A DNA stretch of 64,000 nucleotides, from contig NZ_SADD01000004.1 of NCBI RefSeq assembly GCF_004005565.1, positions 186,001-250,000 of the forward strand, read 5' to 3'. The notes beneath the pieces were generated by a model that did not search any database, was not told where the DNA came from, and worked only from the letters and a program-made list of their open reading frames with translations. Below, piece by piece: positions 36,269-44,253 of the stretch (the stretch's first letter is position 1; the number at the start of each line of letters is the position of its first letter). The position numbers and the translations under genes were made by a program. This stretch comes from Lujinxingia sediminis (lineage in GTDB: Bacteria > Myxococcota_A > Bradymonadia > Bradymonadales > Bradymonadaceae).

Positions 36269-37024
36269 TCAACTCGCCACACCGGCCTCTTTGAGTGCCA
36301 GCGCGTTGAGCTCCTCGGCATAGCTCTCATAGGCTGTCTCACAGGGCGGACCTGCCGCATACTCAAAGCGCCCCCGCTCCCCCAACGCCACGATCGTGGA
36401 GGAGCGGGTGCCGTAGCCGAGCGCAGGCATATGCACGCAGGTGCTCTCAAAAGGATCGTGCCCATCGCGCTGAGCCATCGTCTCAATAAGCCCGCGGCGA
36501 AGCCCATCATCGAGCTCACGCTCCCCGACCAGACGCTGCGCCAGACGCTCCAGCCGTTTGGAAGGACCGGCACCAAAACTGCGCTCACTCAAGGCGTGAT
36601 AGCCCGGCGCCAACACCTCCTCTCGCAGCGTCGCGCCATCGCTCCAGATCACCTGCGCCCGTGTGCTGTCGGCGACCAGCAGGTGAAACCCGCCGTAGTC
36701 CGTTGGCGAGAGCCCCCGAACATGCTCCAGCGCATCCTCCACGCTGCACTTCCCCAACGCCTGCCAGACCAGCTCCCCACGCGAGCGATGGTGCGGACGT
36801 CGCTCCACCTCAAACCGATTGGTGATTGCCACGAAAACACCGGCCTCATTGAGCCCCAGCCAACTGCCCCCCGAACGCTCATCGCGAGGCGCCAGCACGC
36901 GCATCCCCTCGATCCTTCGCAACGCCGGCGCCGACGCCGGACGCACCAGAGACTCGTCGCGGTTGGCCACCACAAAGAGCGGGCAATCCGGCGCGCAACG
37001 CGTGGCAATGAGAATGGTACACAT
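36269..37024 (-). CDS. NRDE/TANGO2 family protein
   Basis: 251 residues. ATG at 37024 is set by AGGAG 8 nt upstream and because the family begins MC(T/I)I; here MCTILIA, leaving Cys2 as a likely N-terminal nucleophile after Met removal (Ntn-hydrolase-like proposal for the family). The ANRDES motif defines NRDE proteins; also GGSWLGLNEAGVFVAITN and STIVAL. Bacterial members are cytosolic and of unknown biochemistry; eukaryotic TANGO2 is linked to haem and lipid homeostasis. Convergent with the acyl-CoA oxidase gene, divergent from the sugar dehydrogenase gene over 141 bases. Confidence 0.9.
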   Translation of the reverse strand: MCTILIATRCAPDCPLFVVANRDESLVRPASAPALRRIEGMRVLAPRDERSGGSWLGLNEAGVFVAITNRFEVERRPHHRSRGELVWQALGKCSVEDALEHVRGLSPTDYGGFHLLVADSTRAQVIWSDGATLREEVLAPGYHALSERSFGAGPSKRLERLAQRLVGERELDDGLRRGLIETMAQRDGHDPFESTCVHMPALGYGTRSSTIVALGERGRFEYAAGPPCETAYESYAEELNALALKEAGVAS

Positions 37025-37165
37025 AACGCCTACTCCTGAACTCGATCCGCGGCTACGAGCGCAAACTTGGTTATCGCCGCGCACTTGCTTAGTCTCTCCC
37101 CGTAGATCAACCTCTGAGTCTCTCCCCTCTTCCCGGGACACACATCCCAGCTGCCGAGGTCATTG

Positions 37166-38389
37166 ATGTCCAGGCGTCCTCTCTCTTTCCTCCTGGTCGC
37201 GATGCTTGTTCCCGCGGCGGCCTGCTTCAACAGCCAAAACGCGCCGGCCGATCCCCCTCGCGCTCCCGACGACCTGGATCGGGAAGAACTCGCCACCGAC
37301 GACTCCAGGGACGGCGACTCCAGAGGTGGCGAGTCCGAACCTGCCCCTGCCGGTACCCCTGTGGCATGGGAGACCTCCAGCCTCGTCACCGATCTGGCCG
37401 CCCCCTGGGATCTCACCCTGACGCCCAACAACCGCATCTTTCTCACCGAGCGTGATTCGGGTCGCATCAGCGAACACCTTGGCGGGCGCACCCGGGGGCG
37501 GCGCCAGCTTCCCGTCGACAATGCCAGCGAAGGCGGACTGCTGGGCATCGCCCACTCCCCCAACTTCGTTCAGGATAACCTCCTCTACGTCTACTACACC
37601 GCAGACAAAGATAACCGAATCGTGCGCTTTGACCCGGACACCCCCGCCGAGCCGGAGTTGGTCTTCGAGGGCATTCCCAAATCCCGCATTCACAACGGAG
37701 GTCGTATCGACTTCGGCCCCGACGGCATGCTCTACGTCGGCACCGGCGACGCCGCCCGGCCCGATCTGGCGCAAGATCCCGACTCGCTGGCCGGCAAGAT
37801 CCTGCGCATGACCCCCGATGGCGATCTGCCCGAAGACAACCCCACCGCCGGCTCCTTCGTGTACTCCATGGGACATCGCAACGTGCAGGGACTTGCCTGG
37901 GACAGCAAAGGCCGTCTCTTCGCCACCGAGTTCGGCCCCGACGAGAATGACGAGGTCAACCGTATTCTGCCCGGCCACAACTACGGCTGGCCCGAGGTCA
38001 CAGGCCAGGCCAACCGAAAGGGGTTCACCGACCCGATCTTTGTCAAAGACCCCCGGGAGGCCTCCTGGAGCGGTCTGACGGCCTCCGTGCGGGGGGCCAT
38101 TCCTCAATGGGAGGACAACCTGTTGATCGCCTCGTTGCGCGGCCAACGCCTCTGGCGCCTTGAGCTCAATGACGAAGGTACCGAGGTCGTCGACTCTGAG
38201 GCGCTCTTTGTGGGCGAATGGGGCCGGCTACGCACCGCCGTTCAAGCTGGCGACGGCTCCATCTGGGTGCTCAGCAACAATCGCGATGGGCGCGGAAGTC
38301 CGCGAGAGCACGACGACCAGCTCTACCGAATCGGCCCCGCGACCGCGGATCCCCTGCGGTGCGGCGACTTTGAACCGGAGCCTCGCTGA
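37166..38389 (+). CDS. PQQ-dependent aldose sugar dehydrogenase-like lipoprotein
   Basis: About 407 residues. ATG at 37166 has GAGGT at 5-nt spacing; signal peptide with PAAAC lipobox, then an acidic linker to residue ~65. The rest is the six-bladed propeller of the glucose/sorbosone dehydrogenase family (YliI/Asd-like): APWDLTLTPNNRIFLTERDSGRI, GGLLGIAHSPNF, IHNGGRIDFGPDGMLYVGTGD with the His-Asn-Gly-Gly active site, YSMGHRNVQGLAWD, FATEFGPDENDEVNRI and GHNYGWP. Such enzymes oxidise aldoses in the periplasm with soluble PQQ, passing electrons to quinone or cytochrome. PQQ biosynthesis genes are not in the window. Confidence 0.9.
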   Translation: MSRRPLSFLLVAMLVPAAACFNSQNAPADPPRAPDDLDREELATDDSRDGDSRGGESEPAPAGTPVAWETSSLVTDLAAPWDLTLTPNNRIFLTERDSGRISEHLGGRTRGRRQLPVDNASEGGLLGIAHSPNFVQDNLLYVYYTADKDNRIVRFDPDTPAEPELVFEGIPKSRIHNGGRIDFGPDGMLYVGTGDAARPDLAQDPDSLAGKILRMTPDGDLPEDNPTAGSFVYSMGHRNVQGLAWDSKGRLFATEFGPDENDEVNRILPGHNYGWPEVTGQANRKGFTDPIFVKDPREASWSGLTASVRGAIPQWEDNLLIASLRGQRLWRLELNDEGTEVVDSEALFVGEWGRLRTAVQAGDGSIWVLSNNRDGRGSPREHDDQLYRIGPATADPLRCGDFEPEPR

Positions 38390-38639
38390 GGTGCAGCCTC
38401 CTCCCTGCCAGCCTCCTCCCTGCCAGCCAGGTCCGCGATTCGCCAGTCCAGATCACGGACCTCGTCGGCTTGAAACGACGATGAAAACGCGCCCGATCAT
38501 TGACATTGAAGCGCCCCTGACCTACCCACGTCGCGACGCCCCTCCGGCGCTCCGACCGCACCATCTGGAAGAAGCCCGCCCCCCGGCGCGTTGCTGACCG
38601 ACGCCCACCCTCCCCCCCACAAGTTCATAGGATCCGCTC

Positions 38640-39170
38640 ATGCCCAAGATTATCTGCGCCGAATGTAAAGCGATCGAAGATGTCGCGCAGGCTCCTCCTC
38701 CCGGCACACGCGCGATCTGTGGAGCCTGCCAGGAGGCGCGCATCGCGCGTCGTAAAGGCGACAAAAAGCACATCCCGCGCCGCAAGCACGGCACGCGCGT
38801 CATGTTGCCGATTACCTGCAGCGAATGCGGCAAGCACGACACCCTCGACTACATGCCCAAAGGCGCCAAACTCGAAGAGGTGCTCTGCACCGGCTGCGCC
38901 CGCACGCTCTTCGGAAGCGACTCGCCATGGGCCCGAACCGAGCAGGCCAAGCGCCGCGAAGAAGAGCGCGAATCCAAAACCTCCTGGGAGTTCATCTGCG
39001 CGGATTGTGGCCGCCAGGATCTGCTTCCCTTCCGCCCCAAGCCCGGCGAAGACTTCTTCTGCAAACGCTGCCACCAGGACCAGGAAACGCCGTCGAAAGA
39101 GCGCCTGGCCGGCCGCCAGAAAGCCGGCGGTGGTGTCTTCATTCGCAAACGCGACAAAAGCGACTCCTGA
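38640..39170 (+). CDS. Triple zinc-ribbon protein, function unknown
   Basis: 176 residues; AGGA precedes the ATG at 38640 by 7 nt. Three CxxC...CxxC zinc ribbons: CAEC...CGAC (6-30), CSEC...CTGC (60-86) and CADC...CKRC (120-142), linked by highly basic segments (ARRKGDKKHIPRRKHGTR; QAKRREEERESK). The third resembles the small CxxC zinc-ribbon domain often found alone in bacteria. Basic, zinc-structured and cytosolic suggests nucleic-acid or ribosome binding; its place directly before the ribosomal protein S1 gene (106 bases, weak terminator between) is consistent but not proof. Confidence 0.82.
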   Translation: MPKIICAECKAIEDVAQAPPPGTRAICGACQEARIARRKGDKKHIPRRKHGTRVMLPITCSECGKHDTLDYMPKGAKLEEVLCTGCARTLFGSDSPWARTEQAKRREEERESKTSWEFICADCGRQDLLPFRPKPGEDFFCKRCHQDQETPSKERLAGRQKAGGGVFIRKRDKSDS

Positions 39171-39182
39171 GCCCGGATTGAC

Positions 39183-39217
39183 AGCGTCGGTCCCCGCTCA
39201 CTACAACCGACGCTTTC
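39183..39217 (+). terminator. Hairpin between the zinc-ribbon gene and rpsA
   Basis: Arms AGCGTCGGT and ACCGACGCT (9 bp, perfect) with a 14-nt loop, followed by TTT. Could terminate the zinc-ribbon gene or be part of the rpsA leader. Confidence 0.5.
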
Positions 39218-39276
39218 CGCAACGCCCCACCGGTCCGATCTTCGGCCCCGAACCCGCCTAACCCCGGATTTTGAAC

Positions 39277-41151
39277 ATGTCCGAGCCCACCCTCCTTGAG
39301 CGCGCTCCTCTGGCCACCTCCCTCGACGAAGACGCGCTGTACAACGCCCTTGTCAAAGCGACCTTCGTCGAGGCCAATGACCAGGCCCTGGTCTTCGACC
39401 TGGGCGAAGAACGCATGGCCCACGTCGCCCGCGAAGAGCTCCCCGGCGAGCTTCCCTTTGCCGCCGGCCAGGAGGTCAGCATCCTGGTGGAGCAGCCGAT
39501 GGCCGACGCCTGGAGCGCCTCCTACACCAAGGCACAGAAGCTCCAGACCTGGGAGTGGCTCGAGCACCTGGCCACATCCGGCGAGGTCGTCGAAGGCGTC
39601 ATCACCGGCGAAAACAAAGGCGGTCTCTCGGTGGACATCGGGCTGCGTGCCTTCCTTCCGCGCAGCCACGTCGATCTGCACCGCGTCAACGACGTGACCC
39701 CTTATATCGGCCGCCGCGCCGAGTTTCAGGTCGTGGAATTCGACAAAAAACGCGGCAACGTGGTCGTCAGCCGCAAGGCCCTGCTGGAGGGCGAGCGCAA
39801 GGCCGAACGCAAGGCGCTGATCGACGATCTGGCCGAAGGCCAGCGCTTTACCGGCACCGTGCGAAACATCACCCATTTTGGTGCCTTCATCGACATCGGC
39901 GGTATCGACGGGCTTCTTCACGTCACCAACATGAGCTGGGGCCGCATCGACCACCCCTCCGAGCTCCTGCGCCCGGGCGATGAGGTCGAGGTCGTGGTGC
40001 TCTCCTGGGATCCGGCCAAAAAGCGTCTGGGTCTCGGCCGCAAACAACTTCTGGCCGACCCCTGGGAGAAGATCGAGGAGCGCTACAGCGAGGGTCAGAC
40101 CCTGGAGGGAGAAGTCGTCAGCCTGGCCGATTTCGGAGCGTTTGTAGCGCTGGAGCCCGGACTGGAAGGCCTGGTGCACGTCACCGAACTCTCCTGGACC
40201 GAGCGCATCAACCACCCTCAGGACGTCCTCAAGCTCGGCCAAAAAATCGCCGTCAAACTCCTGAACATCGACAGCGAAAACCGCCGTTTGAGCCTGAGCG
40301 TCAAAGCCCTCAGCGAGAACCCCTGGAACGCCGTCGTAGAACGCTACCCGGTGGGCTCGGTGCAAAAAGGGCCGATTAAAAACATCACCGACTTCGGCCT
40401 CTTCGTCGAACTGGAAGAAGGTGTCGAGGGGCTGGTGCACATCAGCGATCTCTCCTGGACCGAGAAGATCGAGAACCCCCGCGAGCATTTTGAGGTGGGC
40501 CAGGAGCTCGAGGTCAAAGTGCTCGACGCCGACGCCGATAACCAACGTATCGGTCTGGGCATCAAGCAGCTCACCGACGATCCGTGGGAGCAGGCCGCTC
40601 AAACCATCAAACCCGGCCAGAAGGTCGATGTCACCATCACTCGCCTCACCGATTTTGGCGCGTTTGCCGAGATCATCCCCGGGGTCGAGGGGCTGATTCA
40701 CATCTCGGAGCTGAGCAACGACCGCGTCAACTCGGCCTCCGAGGTGGTGCGCCCCGGTCAGCAGGTCAACGCACTGGTGATGAGCTTTGAGCGCGCAAAC
40801 CAGCGCATCGGTCTCTCGCTGAAGCGTGACGAACTCGAAGATGAGTCCTCCAACCTGCGCGAGTACGCCGACGAAGACGCCTCGGCCGCCACCCTGGGTG
40901 ACATCCTGCGCGATCGCCTCGGGCTGGCTGCCAGCACCGATGAGGACACAAGCTCGGATGCCGCCGCCAGCAGCGACGACGTCATCGTGACGGACGAAGC
41001 TGTAAAGACCACCGACGAGGTTGTGGAGACGACCGACGACGTTGTGGAGACGACCGACGACGTTGTGGAGACGACCGACGACGTCGTTTCGACCGACGAA
41101 GACGTCTCCGGTGAACAGCGCACCGAAGACGAGAGCAAGACCGAGGGTTAA
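39277..41151 (+). CDS. rpsA: 30S ribosomal protein S1
   Basis: About 624 residues from the ATG at 39277; no clear Shine-Dalgarno, common for rpsA. Six S1 RNA-binding domains: a degenerate first (~20-75), second (GEVVEGVITGENKGGLSVDIGLRAFLP), and four with the DFGAF-type core (THFGAFIDI, ADFGAFVALE, TDFGLFVELE, TDFGAFAEI), each with GLxHxxxxSW or similar. S1 recruits mRNA to the 30S subunit. The last ~90 residues are an acidic Asp/Thr/Val tail with a TTDDVVE heptad repeated in tandem, absent from standard S1 and likely flexible. Next downstream is the guanidine riboswitch unit. Confidence 0.93.
   Translation: MSEPTLLERAPLATSLDEDALYNALVKATFVEANDQALVFDLGEERMAHVAREELPGELPFAAGQEVSILVEQPMADAWSASYTKAQKLQTWEWLEHLATSGEVVEGVITGENKGGLSVDIGLRAFLPRSHVDLHRVNDVTPYIGRRAEFQVVEFDKKRGNVVVSRKALLEGERKAERKALIDDLAEGQRFTGTVRNITHFGAFIDIGGIDGLLHVTNMSWGRIDHPSELLRPGDEVEVVVLSWDPAKKRLGLGRKQLLADPWEKIEERYSEGQTLEGEVVSLADFGAFVALEPGLEGLVHVTELSWTERINHPQDVLKLGQKIAVKLLNIDSENRRLSLSVKALSENPWNAVVERYPVGSVQKGPIKNITDFGLFVELEEGVEGLVHISDLSWTEKIENPREHFEVGQELEVKVLDADADNQRIGLGIKQLTDDPWEQAAQTIKPGQKVDVTITRLTDFGAFAEIIPGVEGLIHISELSNDRVNSASEVVRPGQQVNALVMSFERANQRIGLSLKRDELEDESSNLREYADEDASAATLGDILRDRLGLAASTDEDTSSDAAASSDDVIVTDEAVKTTDEVVETTDDVVETTDDVVETTDDVVSTDEDVSGEQRTEDESKTEG
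41011..41073 (+). repeat. Three 21-bp tandem repeats in the S1 C-terminal tail
   Basis: Units of ACCGACGA(G/C)GTTGTGGAGACG at 41011, 41032 and 41053, then a degenerate fourth to 41094, encoding the TDDVVET heptad in frame. Units 2 and 3 are identical. Confidence 0.9.
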
Positions 41152-41163
41152 GCCTCTCGCAAG

Positions 41164-41189
41164 ACGCCGACTCTCATGAGCGTCGGCGT
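41164..41189 (+). terminator. Hairpin after rpsA
   Basis: ACGCCGAC / GTCGGCGT, 10-nt loop, 12 bases past the rpsA stop; no U-run. Confidence 0.5.
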
Positions 41190-41230
41190 GGACAGACGTC
41201 GCGGTGTTCCTGACAACCGTCGAAGAGACT

Positions 41231-41297
41231 GGAGGACGACCTCCCCCTTGTAAGGGCTCCCCCCTTACAAGGGCCCCGACAATCCAGGACGACCTGG
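41231..41297 (+). promoter_or_regulatory. Guanidine-II (mini-ykkC) riboswitch
   Basis: Two short stem-loops with identical ACGA loops closed by GG/CC: GGAGG-ACGA-CCTCC at 41231-41244 and CCAGG-ACGA-CCTGG at 41284-41297. This pair of GG-ACGR-CC hairpins is the definition of the mini-ykkC class, which binds guanidinium and raises translation of guanidine exporters. Here it stands 21 bases before an SMR exporter. The 39-nt linker carries a perfect 12-bp helix CCCTTGTAAGGG / CCCTTACAAGGG (41245-41256 and 41262-41273). The 3' arm of the first hairpin (CCTCC) is complementary to the exporter's GGAG ribosome-binding site at 41310-41313, offering a simple on/off switch (inference). Confidence 0.88.
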
Positions 41298-41318
41298 CCC
41301 TGAAGAAACGGAGCTTTA

Positions 41319-41633
41319 ATGGCCTGGTTCTACCTCACCCTTGCCGGCATCCTGGAAGTTGTCTGGGCGTACGCCATGAAACAGTCCGCCGGTTTTACGC
41401 GTCTTACCCCCTCACTCATCACACTGGTTTCCATGGCGGGCAGTTTCTGGTTACTCGCCATCGCCATGCGGACCATTCCGCTGGGAACTGCGTATCCGAT
41501 CTGGACGGGAATTGGTGCGGTGGGTGCGTTTCTCGTCGGAATCTTTCTGCTCGGCGAAGCCATCACCCTGCTTCGAGTTGCAGCAGTGGTGTTGGTGATT
41601 TCTGGACTCATCTTGCTGAAGCTCGCCAGTTGA
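41319..41633 (+). CDS. gdx: SMR guanidinium exporter (Gdx/SugE)
   Basis: 104 residues, four transmembrane helices, standard SMR size. The conserved membrane Glu is in AGILEVVWAYAMK (residue 13). The sequence follows the SugE/Gdx subtype, not the EmrE drug subtype: GFTRLTPSLIT after helix 1, and GTAYPIWTGIGAVGAFLVGI...LLGE. Gdx exports guanidinium in exchange for protons as an antiparallel dimer. GGAG stands 5 nt before the ATG. Preceded by the guanidine-II riboswitch and followed by a strong terminator, so it is a one-gene regulated unit. Confidence 0.95.
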   Translation: MAWFYLTLAGILEVVWAYAMKQSAGFTRLTPSLITLVSMAGSFWLLAIAMRTIPLGTAYPIWTGIGAVGAFLVGIFLLGEAITLLRVAAVVLVISGLILLKLAS

Positions 41634-41775
41634 GCGCTGGCACGACGTCGCGGGTAGACGTGGGGCCGACTTAGAGCCCTCCGGTGTCATCGCGTGCCGG
41701 CGTTCCGCCGCACGGGACGCGATACCCAATTCACGAACAAAACCAACCCCTTACAAGCCCGACATATCGCATCAC

Positions 41776-41814
41776 CAACAAAAAAACCGACGCGTTGCGT
41801 CGGTTTTTTTGTTG
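41776..41814. terminator. Strong bidirectional intrinsic terminator
   Basis: Perfect stem CAACAAAAAAACCGACGC / GCGTCGGTTTTTTTGTTG with a 3-nt loop. Poly-T follows the GC core on both strands, so it serves both the exporter gene and the convergent ccmH gene. Confidence 0.95.
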
Positions 41815-41843
41815 CATTGCGGCGTCTTTAGAGCGCTCGATGC

Positions 41844-42350
41844 TTAGCTCAAATAATCATCGCGCAGCTCATCGAGGTAGCCATCTTCATCGTCGATGGG
41901 CTCCATCGAGCTCGATGGCCCATCCTCGTCAGCAACGTGTCCATCGCCGGCCATACGGCGACGTGCCAGCGCGACCACGGCGAGCACAGCCAGGATCAGG
42001 CCAACGACAATGGAGCCCAGGAGCTTGGCATTGTCTTCCGCCGGGGGCTCGACCACCTCAAAGTCTTCGCCAAAACGCTCAATGAGCTCGGCCTTAATGG
42101 CATCCTTCTCCATGCCCTCGCTGGCCATCTTCTGAATGTCCATGCGCGCCACTCCGGCGTTGGCCGAGGGGCACATCGCCAGGGTCTTGCCCGGGCAATA
42201 CGGGCTGTAGATCTCCTGGGAGATCTCGCGGGTCATGCGCGAGACCTCATCGGCACTGCGCGCCACGTCTTGAGCCAGCACAGCCGAGGCCGGAGCCATA
42301 AAAGCCAGCGCCAGCAGCCATGCCGCGCCTTTGTGTCGTTGTGTTTTCAC
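41844..42350 (-). CDS. ccmH: CcmH-like cytochrome c biogenesis protein
   Basis: 168 residues. GTG at 42350 forms a GTGA overlap with the M61 peptidase stop, with GGAG 5 nt upstream. Signal peptide (ends VLAQ), then the CcmH domain: YSPYCPGKTLAMCPSANA with a CX6C pair in place of the LRCxxC of proteobacterial CcmH, as in the CPGKTL/CPS subgroup; then DIQKMASEGMEKDAIKAELIERFG. One C-terminal TM helix (LLGSIVVGLILAVLAVVALA) and an acidic cytosolic tail. CcmH keeps apocytochrome cysteines reduced for haem ligation. No other ccm gene is near, so it is an isolated copy. The window's haem-motif lipoprotein could be a client. Confidence 0.85.
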   Translation of the reverse strand: MKTQRHKGAAWLLALAFMAPASAVLAQDVARSADEVSRMTREISQEIYSPYCPGKTLAMCPSANAGVARMDIQKMASEGMEKDAIKAELIERFGEDFEVVEPPAEDNAKLLGSIVVGLILAVLAVVALARRRMAGDGHVADEDGPSSSMEPIDDEDGYLDELRDDYLS

Positions 42351-44116
42351 CACGTCTCCACTCCGAGCCAACCTTTGCGAAGCTCGCGTGCCTTCTGCGA
42401 GGCGTCCGCGCGCACCTCCAGCTTGTAAGACTTCGGGCCGGGCTTGGCCAGCGTCATCGTCAGGGTGTGAAGGCGTCCGCGGCGCAACACATGCACGTCG
42501 ACCACGTCGCCCTCTTCATAGTCGATGAGAAGCTCATCGGGGTCACGCTCGGCCACCTCCCAACGGTCGATGGCCACCAACACGTCGCCCGCACACAGCC
42601 CGGCCTGCTCGCCAGGGCCGCCGCCGAGCACCTCACGCACCACGCGCCGATCATCCTCAGCTCGCGTCACCGCCTTGATGCTCGCCCCGCCCCGTTCATC
42701 GTGCACGGGCTTAAGGCGCAGCCCCACCGGTGCCAGAAACTCCTCCCAGGCAATCTCGTGGGTGCCGCGGATGTAGCGATCGAAAAACTCGGTGGGGTCT
42801 GCGCCGCTGATCTCCCCGACGGCAGCCTCAAACGCGCCTCGCGGATAGCCCTCATCACGGGCTTTATAATGCTCGCGGTAGAGCTTGCGCAGCACATCGG
42901 CCAGATCGCGCTCACCACCTGTCTTCGTGCGGATCCACAGATCCAGCATCCAGCTCACGAGCTCGCCCTTCAGGTAGTACGAAACCGTCGAGTTTCGGGT
43001 GTTCTCATCGGGGCGGTAGAACTTGATCCAGGCATCGAAGCTGGCCATCTCCAGCGAGTGCAGAAGCCGCCCCGGGTGCTGTGAGAGCTCCAGGACCCGC
43101 TTCTCCAACAACTCGACATAGGCCGCTGGCGAGAGCAGACCTGTGCCCATCATATTGTAGGTGTCGTAGTAGCTGGTGACGCCTTCGACCGCCCACAGAT
43201 CGTGGGTGTAATTCTCATGCTGATAGTCAAAGGGCCCCAGCGCTTCAGGTCGCAGGCGCTTGACGTGGTAGGCGTGGAAATGTTCGTGGCAGAGCAGGCG
43301 CAAAAAGTTCCCATACTTTTTGCCCAGGTTGCCATCCTCATCCAGCTCGACCTTATCGAAGCCCCGGGCGTCGAACATGTTGACGCTGCTGTGGCGATGC
43401 TCCAGCCCGCCGAAGCCTCCGTCGACCAGATGGTTGATGAAGACGTAACGCTCGTAAGGGATCTCGCCAAACATCCTCGCGTTGACCTTCACAAGCTCAG
43501 GCACGTGCTTTTTGAGCGCGTCGATATCGGCGTTGCTCACGCCCCACATCACAAAGCGATGAGGCACTCCCTCAACCTCGAAGTCGAAGTAGGGGTGCGG
43601 CCCGAGCTCCACCGGCGTGTCGAAGAGTTCATCAAAGTCGGCGACTTCAAAGTACGTCTTCGAGCCCTCGGCCGGCGCAAGCCCGCAGAAGATCTCCCAC
43701 CCTTCCGGCGGCACGATATGCAGGTCGATCGCATCGTCGAGCCGGCCATCCGGATACATGCAGGTGGCCACGCAGTTAAAGAAGGCGTGGCTGGTATCAA
43801 CGTGGTTGGTACGCACGGTCAGGTCATGGGCGTAGACCTGGTAGGTGACGCGGACCTGGTCGACATGCGCCACATCGATCTTCCAGCTGGTCTTGTCGAT
43901 CTTCTCAAAGCGCAGCCGCTCGCCATCTTTATCAAAGGCCGCAAAGCGCTGGACGTGGCGCGCATACTCCCGCACCAGATAGCTCCCCGGGCTCCACACC
44001 GGCATGCGCAAGATCAGCTCGGAGTCGTCGGAGAGCGCCATCACGCGCATCTCCACCTCAATGAGGTGGGTCTGGGGTTGGGGGACCTGAATTCGTATCG
44101 CGATGGGGGCGCTCAT
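42347..44116 (-). CDS. M61 family metallopeptidase with C-terminal PDZ domain
   Basis: About 589 residues from the ATG at 44116 (the TTG further upstream is unlikely). M61 (glycyl aminopeptidase-like) features: N-terminal beta domain (SPGSYLVREYARHVQRFAA), YVFINHLVDGGFGGLEHRHS with the family GGLEH motif, zinc site HEHFHAYHVKRLRP (HEXXH) and the third ligand Glu in AVEGVTSYYD. A PDZ domain follows (VVREVLGGGPGEQAGLCAGDVLVAIDRWEV, about 475-560). No signal peptide, so it is predicted cytosolic. Translationally coupled to ccmH downstream. Confidence 0.9.
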   Translation of the reverse strand: MSAPIAIRIQVPQPQTHLIEVEMRVMALSDDSELILRMPVWSPGSYLVREYARHVQRFAAFDKDGERLRFEKIDKTSWKIDVAHVDQVRVTYQVYAHDLTVRTNHVDTSHAFFNCVATCMYPDGRLDDAIDLHIVPPEGWEIFCGLAPAEGSKTYFEVADFDELFDTPVELGPHPYFDFEVEGVPHRFVMWGVSNADIDALKKHVPELVKVNARMFGEIPYERYVFINHLVDGGFGGLEHRHSSVNMFDARGFDKVELDEDGNLGKKYGNFLRLLCHEHFHAYHVKRLRPEALGPFDYQHENYTHDLWAVEGVTSYYDTYNMMGTGLLSPAAYVELLEKRVLELSQHPGRLLHSLEMASFDAWIKFYRPDENTRNSTVSYYLKGELVSWMLDLWIRTKTGGERDLADVLRKLYREHYKARDEGYPRGAFEAAVGEISGADPTEFFDRYIRGTHEIAWEEFLAPVGLRLKPVHDERGGASIKAVTRAEDDRRVVREVLGGGPGEQAGLCAGDVLVAIDRWEVAERDPDELLIDYEEGDVVDVHVLRRGRLHTLTMTLAKPGPKSYKLEVRADASQKARELRKGWLGVETW

Positions 44117-44159
44117 GAAGGCTCGCTTGCTCAATGAAAAGGTTGGGCAAAAAAGGGGG

Positions 44160-44210
44160 GCAGAACAAAAAGAAGGGCCCCCTGGCGAGAATCAACCGCC
44201 AGGGGGCCCT
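44160..44210 (-). terminator. Intrinsic terminator of the small lipoprotein gene
   Basis: Perfect 14-bp stem AGGGCCCCCTGGCG / CGCCAGGGGGCCCT, 9-nt loop; on the minus strand followed by TTCTTTTTGTTC. Confidence 0.92.
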
Positions 44211-44253
44211 CATTATTCACAGCGTGTATCAGGGCGCAAACGTCGCGACCTTC

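Noticed and set aside
38394-38428. 15-bp tandem duplication CAGCCTCCTCCCTGC
   Set aside because: Two copies plus a remnant in an intergenic region; too short and simple to assign a role.
38481-38597. Possible 38-codon gene (MKTRPIIDIEAPLTYP...)
   Set aside because: No ribosome-binding site, Pro/Arg-rich, between a dehydrogenase and a zinc-ribbon gene; could be real but not supportable from one sequence.
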